Origin: Paralvinella palmiformis
Taxonomy: Eukaryota; Annelida; Polychaeta; Terebellida; Alvinellidae
NCBI GenBank assembly: GCA_025642065.1
Contig: JAODUP010000051.1
Coordinates: forward strand, 634,001 to 698,000
Length of the DNA: 64,000 bases
Direction of reading: 5' to 3'
Shown piece by piece: positions 48,801-60,974 of the stretch (position 1 is the stretch's first letter; the number at the start of each line of letters is the position of its first letter). The position numbers and the translations under genes are program-made. The notes beneath the pieces were generated by a model. It did not search any database. It saw only the letters and a program-made list of their open reading frames with translations, and was not told the DNA's origin.

Positions 48801-51223
48801 AGCGAACACTCTACAAATCAACGTCATACATTCCCATCCTAACTGTAAGCTGTTGTCATTTCTAACTGGAAACGTTCAATCGATTAAAGATCTCTAATGA
48901 CAAGACATAATCACGATGAGGTTCTTCTTCAAATAGTAATATTCTATATTTAATAAAGCGCCCTTACCATCAGAAGCTATTCAAAGGCGCTGAACAGTGA
49001 TACCCCGAAAAATAGGTCTGTAAAAACCCGACAAGAGATTTAAAAGAACTGCACCATCGATAAAAGAATTAACGCGTCTTATGTCACCGTTGTTGTTTGT
49101 AATTAGTATTTGTTGTTTTAATAATTCATTATTTCACTTATTTATATTAGTATGTACGCCAATGTTCCAAGTAACGAGACACACTTAAGTACAGGGAACT
49201 ACTTAATAATTATTTGACACAATCTACATTAAAAATGGGTAAAGGTTGTTCTGTTAATATCGCTGAAGCAAGTATTGGTCACAAACTGTATTGATCTTCT
49301 CAGTAGGTGACATATTTTGTTATAAAGTGTTTATATCCGATTTTCCCAGTTTCATTCCTATTAATGAACGGATGAAACTATCTGCAGTTGAACAAACGAA
49401 TAAGGAAACTACAAAAGAAATGACAGGAAGATGACTCCTCAAACAGACCAAATAAATATATTGATGGAATGAACAGAGGGTAATATCCAAATAATTCGTT
49501 CTGTCCACTGGCTAGCTTTGACGGACGGATAATTTATATGAGTGTGTCAATGAAATAGTAGGGTTTAAGGATATATTGAGAAAAAAGGTCATTTGGTGCT
49601 GCCTCCTTTCCAACATTTGGGGCTTAAATCGGGACACTGTTGGCTATTCCTAGCTTCAAACCTTGATGGGGGGGGGGGAGTGTCATTAAAGGGACGAGTA
49701 AAATGTCATCACTGATAAATAGCACACACACACACACACACACACTTGAAAAATAGTAATTTCAGTTTTATCTAGTCAAAAGAGTTATGTTATTCAGGAT
49801 GAACACATCATGCTATTTTTCTCCTGTTATTTTTATAACGAAATTGTATTATATAATAATTTTGTAATATCTTTGTTTAAATACACATTGCCTGCTTACT
49901 ATTCAGTTTGTTGTTATTACACCACAATCCAGTACGATTAAGTAATATGACACATAATATATAGTGAGATGGCAGCTAACAGGAGTTCGCGAAATTTAGT
50001 ATACACAACCCTGACAAGTAAATACTTCAGAACCATAAACTATAAACATGTTTTAAGAATCTAATAGAGTACTCATGTTATTTGGGATGAGTTCAATTTT
50101 GCCATTGCCTCGTTGATTGCAGCTAAGCGAATGATACATATATCTTGTTACATATCTCGATGTATAGGCTTTATTTTTTATTCAAGTAAACAGAACTTGG
50201 TCACAGTTCAGTCAGGTTTATAAACACAGCAAAAACCTGTGCCTTGTGCTTACGCCTTTACTGTATGTAGCACACACGCACAAACACACACACGCGTGCG
50301 CACTCACACACTGATGTACTTCAGCCTATTCTGAAATGCATTTTTGAACATTCGCGGAAGAATATATCTATAACACAGCCACAAAAGCAGACAAGAGACC
50401 CACAGACTGAAATGAAATTCCAGACGCCACTCATATCAAGCATTGACAACAATAAAATCAAGCCATATTAATAATTTGCCCCTTTATACGCAGGTTCAAC
50501 CATCAAGCAGTAAACACGTACAAATACAGCCACACTGAACAAGCCGTATAACCGTTGGATGTGTACTTTGGCTCTCTTCCGGGGCTGACTTTAAATCCTT
50601 CTTACCGAGCTAAATATAGACCCCAAACAGCGCCAGAAACCGTACAGGAGCTGAGCGAGTGTCGTAGCCGGACCCAGGAAATGGTTGGCCAAAGGTAGAA
50701 ATTCCGGACTGATAGCAGACGTACAGATTCTGGATACCATCTACCTGGAGACCAGAGTTTAGGTGTAGGTCACATCAGTTATGGTTCCTCTTTCTTATTA
50801 TAACATATTATAAACTAATTTACATACACGTATGGCTATGCGGTATTTTCCACTGGCAGTTTATTTTTTCCACATTTAACAGTAATAACACCGCATGCAC
50901 AGTTAGTAAGAATAGGGAAATGTTCCATGCATTAATAATATTAGAATTCATTCTCGGGTTGAGCTATCCAGAATAGATCAGTGCTGCCCCCTTTTGTACA
51001 TAATACATATTTAGCATCTAAAAGGTGTGTGTGTGTGTGTTACGCGCGTGTGTGTACAAATACATGCATGTAAACTTAGCCAGTATAACATATATATATA
51101 TATAAACAACAATGAGTGCTGGCTATCTAATAAACTACTAAGGGTCATCCTGGGTGAGCGCTGATGATACTCAACAGCCATCTCTCTCATCTCCAGAAAA
51201 GGAAAATTCCTTTTAATAAACGA

Positions 51224-51393
51224 TGATGATGATTGATATTTTACGGCCACTTTTGTACACAGGATAGGCTAAATGGGCCGAGCGACCTCCAAAGGTTATG
51301 AAGCGAAGTCAAAGATGAAACACCCTTCAGATGTGCCCACGCCGAGAGTCGAACTCTGTGGTCCAATGTGCTACCACCTAGACCATGGAGGCA
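51224..51393 (-). mobile_element. SINE-1, young copy, nearly full length
   Basis: From the gatgatgatgattgat tail (plus-strand view) through tttacggccacttttgtac, aatgggccgagcgacctcc, gaagcgaagtcaaagatg and a B-box with substitutions (gagagtcgaactctg) to the head complement gctaccacctagaccatgg. Confidence 0.78.
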
Positions 51394-51651
51394 CCGCACA
51401 TTTATTAAACAGTTTAATATGTTGTCTCACTGACAAGTTACTGGCAAAAACCTAGTCAAGACTGCTTCATATAATAACAAAATATAACTGGCTTTCATTA
51501 AATTGGGTTAAATGTGTCTTCATCATTATAATAGAAGGAAACCATACAGCCAATTGAAGGCCATAAAGTATTAGATTAATATTTTATGACCATCTACCTA
51601 CTATGGTTGATATCGCACACACACACACACACACGTGTGTGTGTGTGTGTG

Positions 51652-51816
51652 TTGTTCTAAGGCCACTTATGTGACCTGGTAGTCTAAATGGGCCGAGTAA
51701 CCTGCAAGGGTAATAAGGTTAAGTGAAAGATGAAATACCCTACTGATACCAGAGTTTGAACGCCTGTACTATAGATCTGTGGCCATCCACACTATCAGTT
51801 AGGCCATGGAGGTGCA
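51652..51816 (-). mobile_element. SINE-1, old copy beside a CA/GT palindrome
   Basis: ctaaggccacttatgtgacc, aaatgggccgagtaacc, agagtttgaacgcctg and ctatcagttaggccatggagg follow the family order. Directly left is (CA)n joined to (GT)n (51615-51652), itself an inverted repeat. Confidence 0.65.
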
Positions 51817-51985
51817 CCAGATATTTTTATGTGTGTGTGTGGGGGGGGGATCCCAAGGAGTCTGAGGGGTGATCTTGAGATATATATATATATATATATT
51901 TCAAAACCACAGTTCAGTGAAATCAGTGGTGTTTAAATTAAGTGTTATAATATTATAACAACATAATCAGTGACATTCAGCTTAC

Positions 51986-53625
51986 CTTTTGGACAAGTTT
52001 GGTATTACAAGTGTCGGACGACTACTGATGACAATCTGATCATTCTGTTGACCTGTCCCAGTTGAAGGACATTCAACGGCATTGCCTATCGGATTTATCC
52101 CTTGTGCATAGTCCGGCTTAATATTAGTATCACTAATCTGCGGATGCGCGCGTACTGCGACCCGCGACAAAGCATCCGAAGAGATAGAAATCGTATGGCG
52201 AGGCGGCAGCATCACGGTGTCACCAGCATTGTCCAGAAATCCCCGAGACCTGAGCAACTCCTCCCATCCACCAGGTGGCAGCACGCGATGTTTACAGTAT
52301 TCCTGCCACTCGGCAGGTGGCACTACACGCTTCGTTGGATGCAGCTTCCAGTATCCGGGATAGACGGATGCCTCGTTGAACGAATCGCTCTCCACGACGT
52401 TGCTGCTCAGAACGAGCAGCGGCGGGTCTTCTGGATCACCGGAACACTTCTCAGTTGCGGTGCTCCACTCGCCTTTCACCATCTCAATAAAACAGGACAC
52501 CTTCGGCGTGACGATTTCATTTTCCTCGTCACTTACACGACGTACATCCTCTGATTGACTGAAATGATCGGTTGTCACACCTCTAACCTCTCCGTCAACG
52601 ATATCCATATCCCCGAACGGATCGAACTGTTCTGTCCCCAGCTCCAGTTGACTGTACTCTGAGTCACTGGAGCTGGACGTCTGTCCTGGTCTCCCGGGAT
52701 CTTTGGTCGCATTGGCCAGATCCTCGGCTGACAACGACCTGCCCAAATGGACGCATTGCACGGGGCATTCGGTACTATTTTCATGGCTCTGAGCTTCCAT
52801 AATGTCGTGGTTAGAACCCGACGATCGTGAGTTGCCTACAACTCGCTGTATTACGGCCGTGTGATTCTCTAACCCCGAGCTGCCCGCGTCCGATTTATTT
52901 ACAGAGGACTCCACGCTATCATCGTGTACTCGTCGTGATTGTTTTACAATACCCTCAGTGCTGACATCTTTCGACGAATCCTCGCAGCTATCGGAGGCAG
53001 CTCCTGGTAAGCATTCAGAATGGCCGTTTATGGACAGAGCCATATCGAAGCCACTTTGTGTGATCGTGTCGGAAGGATTATCCACACGAAAAGCACAAAC
53101 ATCGCCGGCCTCTTGGTTCAATTCGCCCACAACTTCATTCCGCAAATCGGTCCGTTTGTTTAAGCAGTTTTGTTTGTCCTGATCGCTGTTCGTGTCTTCC
53201 ACTTCATGATCTTCATCGATGTTCGTGTCATCTTCATTTATCTGCTCGTCTGCCTGTTCTGCTTCAATAGTTTCATCTTCAATATACTCCTCCTCAATTC
53301 TTCCATTCTCGTGTTCTTCACTTTTTACCGTATCATCATCATCATCATCATCATCTTCACGATTATCACCTTCGTACGCTTCGTCGGCGAAATTTTCACC
53401 GCCAATAAAGTCATCTTCGAGGTCTATCTGACTTCCGTGACTGGGAGGAGGCTGGTCGTTGGTCGTTTCATCTTCAGCGACAACCGCCTCATCACTGTCC
53501 ACAGAGGTTATCACGATCTCAGGTATGTCCCACTTAGGAGGCATCCCGTCAGCTGGCGGGATCAGTTCGTGGATCTCCTCCGCGAGCTGCTCGCCATCTT
53601 CGGAAATGCTCGGCAGAGTCGCCAT
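51986..53625 (-). CDS. Candidate first coding exon A of the PDZ-RhoGEF-like gene (long acidic N-terminus)
   Basis: A single open frame runs from an ATG in a good context (gaaaATGGCG) to a donor AAAAG|GTAAGC, giving 546 codons plus 2 nt (phase 2). The first half is strongly acidic and low-complexity, with a run of eight Asp near residues 90-97 and then many Glu/Asp; the middle is Ser-rich. Near the end a short motif occurs twice in tandem (RVVPPAEWQEY, then RVLPPGGWEEL, residues about 433-460). I recognise no named domain. The phase-2 end fits the acceptor at 36542: AG|A makes Arg and reads on into LGSLSKESK and the PDZ. Splicing to 39798 instead would meet a stop, so the two long exons look like alternatives. 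It could also begin a different gene. That it is coding is well supported; its membership of the RhoGEF gene is inferred from strand, phase and order. Confidence 0.7.
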
Positions 53626-54900
53626 TTTCCTACAGTCGACAAAGTCACACCTTTACCCCGTGCACATCCAACAGTGCGGCGCTGTCACATAACTCGCGAC
53701 AACGAACTAACACCAAACTTCCACAACAACTGTCTCACTTCTCTCCGAACCGACACACCATCACCCTCTCAATCGGAACCCAACCCGCTATGTACAACAA
53801 CAAAAACGGGCGTCCCGCTTACCGATACCGAAATCCTGACGCCAGTCTGGACAAGAATGGATTCATTATCTCTGGATCGGTGAAGTGAAGACTTCCGATG
53901 TCGCTATCCTACCGAGACGATCTGCCGTCTACCGGCCATAAACACGGCCACAAGTGAGGGCCTAACTCCGGGCGAATGGACGGGTTTCATTTCGCCATTT
54001 CGCGAAACGAACACGGGGTCAAGGTACGAGCGAATTCCGCCATCCAGCATTCGTATTTGGCGTTAAACCGATTGCGACAGGGATGCCCACTAAAAGTCAG
54101 CATCACCGAGCTGAACAGCCAGAGCCTGGCAGCGGAATACGTCACACAGATATATATATGCAGTACTCTCTTCCGTGTGTGCCGAACTCGTTTCTATTCA
54201 GACCACACAGTCGAAGCGGCGTAGTCGCCTCAAAACACACGACACCAATAGATTCAGGTAGGGGTTCTCACGTAACCTGTGCCATTGCTAGACGCCTATT
54301 ATGCCAGGCGCAGCGCACACCTGAGGCAGGTTTTGGTAGGCGGCAAATTAAAAATATCCTCTATATACCGCATGCTACGTGAATAACGCGCAGATAATGA
54401 CAGGTGCTGCTGTTGCTCTCGGCACACGGACGAAGCGAAATAGGTGACCGGTTGTCGCCGAGTGCACTGCCTCGTGAACAAACGGATGCAACCACCACCA
54501 CCACGACGACCACCACCATCTCAAAACGATATCCGCGCGTACAGCCGCCACCACCACCAACAGCACCACGTCTATCCAGCGTTCTGAACCTCAAAGATGA
54601 GGAAGCTTCGGAAATAAACCGAATCAAGCAGTAATACAACCCCGTCGCCGCTGAAAACTCCCTCGCCGCTCGCAATTAGCTAATCCGCGAAATACTTCCC
54701 GAGAAATGCCAAACTTAATCCGGTTATCCTCAAACAACAAAACAGATCCAATTGTTTTATTGTTGTCAATCACTCGGGTCCGCGGGATAACTCGCTAACG
54801 GCCCCGGACTTAAATAGAAACCATTCTGATTAGCCGGCGAAACAACTAGCGGAGAACAACAGCAGTCTAGTTCAGTGATGATAATGATGGTCATTCGTTG
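53626..54900 (-). promoter_or_regulatory. GC- and CpG-rich upstream flank of exon A (probable promoter side)
   Basis: About 1.2 kb upstream of ATG 53625 is richer in CG dinucleotides and poorer in microsatellites than its surroundings (for example tcgccgagtgcac, gcgggcggccgcgcgc near 54905). Open frames here, including a (Val)n/(Thr)n one over the CCA/GTG repeats at 54490-54570, are compositional. The transcription start cannot be placed from sequence. Confidence 0.4.
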
Positions 54901-55318
54901 CGCAGGCGGGCGGCCGCGCGCTCACACGCACGTAGACCACGATATGCCCATGATGTTTCGTTTCCAGCAATGTGCAGTTAACACGTATACTTCTGTAATA
55001 ATTGCGCCTTTGTATAATGTTAAGGTCCTGGACGGTGCCACATGACACACAGACACCAGCGACGGCTTCAATCATAACGGGGACAGATAGTTTTTTCCTC
55101 TCGCGCTCTCTCTATAACAGGTAACACACACACACACACACCGGCTGTTGTGGTTTACACAACATACAACGGTACGAAGACCACATATGTAACTATTAAA
55201 ATCGATGGAAAACAGAGCCTAGGTCGGCCGATGATAAAATATGCACAAACCATCATGTGGCATTTTTACTGACATTTAAACTAATGGCACATAATGGTTG
55301 TTATATAGTAGCGATCCG

Positions 55319-55357
<39 letters not shown>

Positions 55358-56262
55358 CTTCAGTGTGTGTGTGTGTGTCTTAACTGAACACGACACTCAC
55401 GAGGGGTGTTATTTAATACCAGACTAAGGCCAGACTAGTACTATTGTTAATTTAACACATACTAGGACGCCATATAATGTTCCTCCTCTATAGAAGACAT
55501 TTCTATACTGGCACCAAGATATACACAACAATTTCTGGGATTGGTCCTATTTTTTGGTGTACGATAGGATATATGACTTTCAGCGGTTTTCATTTTTCAG
55601 GTGTGAATGTGTCAGCACGATAACAAGGTTCTTTAGGTCGTGTTTATCTGTCACCAGTAATTTTTAGCTAAACTGTTATAAGGTATGATGATGGTTTTTA
55701 TTGTTTTATCTACACGAACAAATGATGGCGAATGACTAGTTGTGGGGGCATCATTCAATAGATAATCAAGATGCTCATGATCGCTGTCAATCAATCAGTA
55801 TTGTTCTCTAATGATCTACCGAGCAACACTTCTGTTTCACATCCAAGAGAAAGTCTTGTACGACCTATAACACCGCCACTACAACAACCACACTATACTT
55901 TGTAAAATAAGCATTCAGCATCTCCTTTTTATATACATAAAGGCGTGTGTGTGCGTTGTTTGTATGACTGTGCGTTCGTAGGTAATTCTGGCTAGAGTCT
56001 TAAACGGCAGTAAATATGACATTTGTTGGAATCATGATGTATACGCGTTAAGATTCTTTTTTATTTATTATTGTTGTAAATACACAACTCACACACGTGT
56101 GGTGGAAGGGGGGTTTATTGAAATACATAATTATGCACGAATAACATTACATAACATGGTAGGCAGCTTGCTTATAAAACGTTTAAGTATCTGAATCTGG
56201 CATACGATGATGGGTTCAGATAACGTTGATATGCTTCTGATTCCCAGTCCCCATGACACCTA

Positions 56263-56575
56263 TTATGTCAGATGGAATTTAAAGCAAAAGTCAAGGATCT
56301 ATACCGGTTGACAACTGCATCCAGGTCCAGTATTAGCGCATCAGGTGACAGTGCTGTAAGAACAAATGGCAGCACGAGTGATATGACATATGTCGACATA
56401 AGTTAAGCCACACAGTGAGTGCTGACTGGGGAACATAACCCAATACTACTGATATCCAATGGAGGAAATGGCCCTTGTTGTGAAGACGGGACGCCGAATC
56501 CGCGTAGATATTGAGTAATCCTGCTATGCGGGTGCTGCTCATGGTGAAGTTGAACACGCTGAACAATGCCTTGCA
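56263..56575 (-). pseudogene. Tyrosine-recombinase (DIRS/Ngaro-like) retroelement remnant
   Basis: On the minus strand one frame (56566-56333) reads STRIAGLLNIYADSASRLHN, matching the end of retroelement RNase H (pattern xIxGxxNxxADxLSR). Further along in another frame (about 56338-56285) is LDAVVNRYRSLTFALNS, like the N-terminal part of phage-type tyrosine recombinases (xAFAxNTxxxYR). RNase H followed by a tyrosine recombinase is the DIRS/Ngaro order. The frames differ and stops follow, so it is dead. No reverse transcriptase region was recognised. The RNase H reading is the firmer half. Confidence 0.45.
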
Positions 56576-57658
56576 TTGGCTGACAGGAAGTGCCTGTAAA
56601 AGTCGCTGTTAGGCTTCTCCAGAAGGGAGAAGTCAGGTGTTGACCCCTTGTGGATACCTTGAATGATCCATGTGAAGGATCATGACAGGTGCTGCCACCC
56701 GTGGAACATTATGTATTTACCCCACTCCAAAGATTACCTTTGGAGTGTGCATATATAAATATGTGTGTGTGTTATAAATCATGACATGAGCATAACTTAT
56801 ATAACTGACAAAATATTTAGTAAAGGCAGACTATTTTGCTATCAAGTAATAATCAATTACTTTTAGAGTTCTTGTATATTCCAATTACTACGTATAGAGT
56901 CAATTTAACTCATAACTGATGGATTTGCTTTGATAGTTCATCTTGTTTGCATTTTAATACCACCAAATTAATCACCAAAATTTGGCCAATACGAATTAAT
57001 ACGCAGGAATGAAACGCTAACAAAAGGAATGGAACTGCAGTTAACAATGTGGAATTGCCCAATATTTGGTCATTACATAAGATTTCTAATAACACACACA
57101 CACACACACACCAGAAGTCCTATATTTCTATGAAAACAAGCTTTCATAAAGTGATAAACGAAGCAGGTGTGAAGAGCATCTCGCTCTACCAAAATGACGA
57201 AGATACGAATTATCCAGGTAGGTACAACGAACACTAATACTCACTTCCACATTTCATTGCAGAAACTATTATATAAACTCACTTCCACGTATCCAGTCTC
57301 ACACTGAATCAAACTGCAGCCATATCATCGCCAGGTCGACAGCAATAAAATAAAGACGTCGTATTTAAGATAAGTGAACCGAAATCAGCCGCACTGATTG
57401 GGTTTATTACGCAGCTGTGAAGGCTCTCAGACCTGTATGAGGTTTAAGTATGCCTTATAAATAACAAGCCCATAGGCTGATCACATCCAAGCCACACGGG
57501 TAGTGTTCAGCTTATCTAAAGGCATGCAAACAAAGCTAGCTGACAGGTAAATATGTCATAAAGTTATATAAGATGGTTATGTTTATATGATGAGACCATG
57601 TCGCTGCCTTGAATGCTGAGACGGGAATGCGTCACCGAATCTTACTTAGACATGGACG

Positions 57659-57692
<34 letters not shown>

Positions 57693-59612
57693 GTATTATT
57701 AATGAAAAATTATACCACGACCACTAATATCATCACCATCATCATCATCATCACAACTATTAGTGCACTCATATCTCTACTATTACTATAATGAAACATA
57801 ATTGCTGACAGTGAAAGCCTGGATGTTATATAGGATGATTACCCATCGCATTTGGTATAGCCGTAAATGACAGTCGAACTATCACCAGCATCCAACATTC
57901 ATACACGTCACATCACTCGGTCAAGGTCAAACGGAATCGTTGTCTGACTACAAGCACACAACACAATATACACCCCAAAAAAAAAAAACATCGCCAGCAT
58001 GGCCCTCACATTCGTTTTTAAATCTATCAACGAATGCTATCAGTTTACAAAAAAACAAAACAAACACCAACACAACTTTCCAGCGCATAGTCATCAGCCA
58101 CTCAACCAACCCCCCCCCTCTGCCCAGTCATCATCATACATTAAACTTAAAACTTCACAGGGTCACCAGCAGGTTTCACATTAAACAGAACTCCAGATAC
58201 ACGTAGAGAGTTATGCAGCAGCCTATGTCGTACTGTTTTTATTGGCATTCAGAAATCACTGTTCCAACCGCGAAGAACGCGCCAAGAATGCCGGACTGCG
58301 TTTTCATGCTACCACACACACACACAGAAAGAAACACACACACACACACACACACACACAGAGACCACTATAATTAATGACTCTATATTTTTATGTAACA
58401 ACCGACTTTAGCTGTTGGTAGTCATCAGACTGAGTGACAAATCACAGCCCGAAAATGTGACCTGCCTTCATTGGTTTGTTATAAAAAGCGGCATTTCTAT
58501 AGAACAAACCTAGATTCTTCTGCTAAAGTTTGGATCATTTTGCCATTCTGTGGGATGTTCTCCCTAGACCATATGTCCCTGATGTGACCAACGCTAAACA
58601 ACTCACTCAGTCGCCCCCCCCCCCCAAACAAATAGGTAGACAAAAGGATACGGAATTCTGTTGTAACATTTTAATGTTGATTATGGTAATGCTGTACTAC
58701 TAACAAAGTCTCTCGTGGAACAGTTTCACGGCACAAATTAAAACAATAATATCAGTCAAATGTAATTTACCCCATATCTGCTTGGTTGTAGTATGTAGCA
58801 ACAAACAGGCAATATTCCAGAATTAAATAGTCACCACAACCTTGATATAGACGATGCCAGTTTCCAAGTATGACCATCAGACTAACAAATTACTGACAGG
58901 TGATATCCAGGTAAATTCACTTGCCATTGAACTACGTTTGCCATTTGACCAGAAATCACAGAAATGAATCAACCTATAATATACTAGTAGTAATTTAATC
59001 AGTAGTGGAGCAACTAAAATACTGTTAAAACCCAGTAAAAGAGATTTTTATATCATGATATTCTTTACGTGTTTCAACATCCCCAAATATTTATCTAATT
59101 AGAGCATCACAAATCAGATGAACGCCTAATGAAAACATCAAACAATAAGAGGTTTACTGTCAGAATCATGCCAAATCAGTAACACAGTAACAGTAATTTA
59201 TCCCATTAGCGAATGATAATTATGCATTAATGACCGTGTTATCTCTTTATAAGTGTAGTTCAGATAACACTAGAAAGCCTCCAATGTTATCACCAATGAG
59301 AACAAACTAACACACACACACACAGACAGACATTCACACCTTCATTGTACTTCAATGTAAACTTGTGACTGACATACAATAATACATATTCTATTGATTT
59401 AAATTTTTACGGTTTATGATCTATTGTTTTCTCTCGGCAATATCATGAAATGTACAAGTGTTTTGTGAGATAATTTCCTGATAAAACAAAACTTGAAGCT
59501 AAACATTTCATATAATTTCACCAATAAGAACCTGCTAGTGTTAAATATATCCGAGAAAAAGTATCAACCCGGTGAAAAGTGTGTTTTTAGCAGTATGACA
59601 TCATGGACAGTT

Positions 59613-59841
59613 ATATGGGTATTTCTTCAATTGCAGACACTGCATCATAACCAACTGTTTACAGGTTTTAATAATCAATTTTATGTATTGATACTAAAAA
59701 GAGTGCATGTTTTATGCACCATATGCACCATATGGGTATTTCTTCAATTGCAGACACTGCATCATAACCAACTGTTTACAGGTTTTAATAATCAATTTTA
59801 TGTATTGATACTAAAAAGAGTGCATGTTTTATGCACCATAT
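59613..59841. repeat. Perfect tandem duplication, period 117 bp
   Basis: Copy 1 is 59613-59729 and copy 2 is 59730-59841. The 112 shared positions are identical by eye, from atatgggtatttcttcaa to tttatgcaccatat. Because 117 is a multiple of three, a plus-strand frame stays open through both copies, but it has no other coding sign. A 17-bp inverted copy of the internal ttgatactaaaaagagt lies at 59898-59914. Confidence 0.95.
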
Positions 59842-60484
59842 ATGAGGTACAGATATCATTTAGCATCAATGATATGTTAGCAGTATAGATAAACAATACT
59901 CTTTTTAGTATCAACACTTCCTCATCATGTATCTTCGTTTACAAATTAATAGCAGGAGACAGGTAGATACATAAAGCGGAAGCCTGCAAAATATCAAGAT
60001 GCATTAATGCAATTTAAACCTAGGATTTCCAATTTCAATAATGCCACCGTACTTAAAGTGGTATCCGTGGACAACACTCATAGCATTCATTCGTGTTCAG
60101 CCAGATGAAACAGGACTGAATATATTCATGCTGCCAGCCGTTAATAGTGAATACTCCCAAAACGGAGACCAATAAATTATAACACCCAAATTACACTACC
60201 ATGTTTATGCATAGATCATAAATTCTTAGCTTGTGGTTGGGAAGTTGACAAGCAACTGAGGAATTACATTTACTATCATTTTACAAAATGCTATATCATT
60301 TTTATAACTTAAACACTGACGACTGGGAGGAACCAGTTCAACAAGAGCCACACAATAAATGGCCCCACAACGACGTTTTAACTTCATAACGTGCTTATCA
60401 ACAATACATCTATATATCACACCAACACTAGAAAATATAAACGCCAGGAAAAGAAATGAAAGAACAATTTTCCAGCAATATTTT

Positions 60485-60692
60485 AACTAGGTTGATTTGT
60501 TTTTCCGGGGAGAATACCCAGGCTGTCGCTTATTCAGCACAGTCTATTCATTTAACTAGGTCTTGTTGAAGTTTGGGGTAGAGGACCCCTGGCTGTCTCA
60601 TATAGGGGGCACAGCCAGCTTTTACTAGGTTCGTTTGTTTTGTTGTTCGGGGAGAATACCCAGGCTGTCGCTTACTCGGCACAGTCTCTATG
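60485..60692. repeat. Diverged tandem triplication, 69-bp units
   Basis: Three units start at aactagg (60485), aactagg (60554) and tactagg (60623). Units 1 and 3 share ggggagaatacccaggctgtcgctta; unit 2 is clearly diverged (ggctgtctcatataggggg). The array leads into the tRNA-containing sequence that follows. Confidence 0.8.
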
Positions 60693-60922
60693 TTGGAATG
60701 GTTGAGAAACATCCTGCCCCACCACTTACAGGGGAGCAGTACGCAAAGATGGAGCCGAAATACCCTGAGGGTGGTCACTGCCAGAGTGTTTTACGTCCTC
60801 AGGGGTTTTTAACGTCCCCCTTTATTTTAAATAATTCAGTGGAGACGGCAGCGCCATTTAACGTGGTCAGCCACCCACGATGTTGTGAGCCGAGAAATTA
60901 ATCTCTGGAAAAGTTTCGACCT

Positions 60923-60974
60923 CTTGCGGGGTTCGAACCTGTGACCGTGTTTAACCGCTAGGCCACCAGAGCTC
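60923..60974 (-). mobile_element. tRNA-like SINE head
   Basis: On the minus strand ctctggtggcctagcggttaa is an A-box/D-arm and acaggttcgaaccccgc is a consensus-quality B-box/T-arm at the right distance. The acceptor stem does not close, so it is read as the promoter head of a SINE that probably extends left to about 60700 or through the triplication. Confidence 0.6.

Larger units (their letters stand above)
41131..51985. other. Large non-coding block between the two long first exons
   Basis: Intron 1 for transcripts from exon A. It holds the longest (CA)n tract (41573-41641), a (TC)n(TA)n tract (42582-42659), two CA-tailed elements (43059, 43349), several SINEs, a hAT-like MITE right part (47743-47986), (TA)n at 47449-47482 and an AAAGGGACAGTCC-type repeat from 48278. 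The frame at 46859-47128 has no recognised motif and ends in CA repeats. No exon called. Confidence 0.6.

Noticed and set aside
52102..53883. Plus-strand frames opposite exon A (up to 237 codons)
   Set aside because: Shadows of the 546-codon minus frame. The hydrophobic Ile/Phe/Val stretches come from antisense Asp/Glu codons.
60923..60974. A genuine tRNA gene on the minus strand
   Set aside because: The A and B boxes are excellent but the ends do not form an acceptor stem, and the sequence continues as a repeat.
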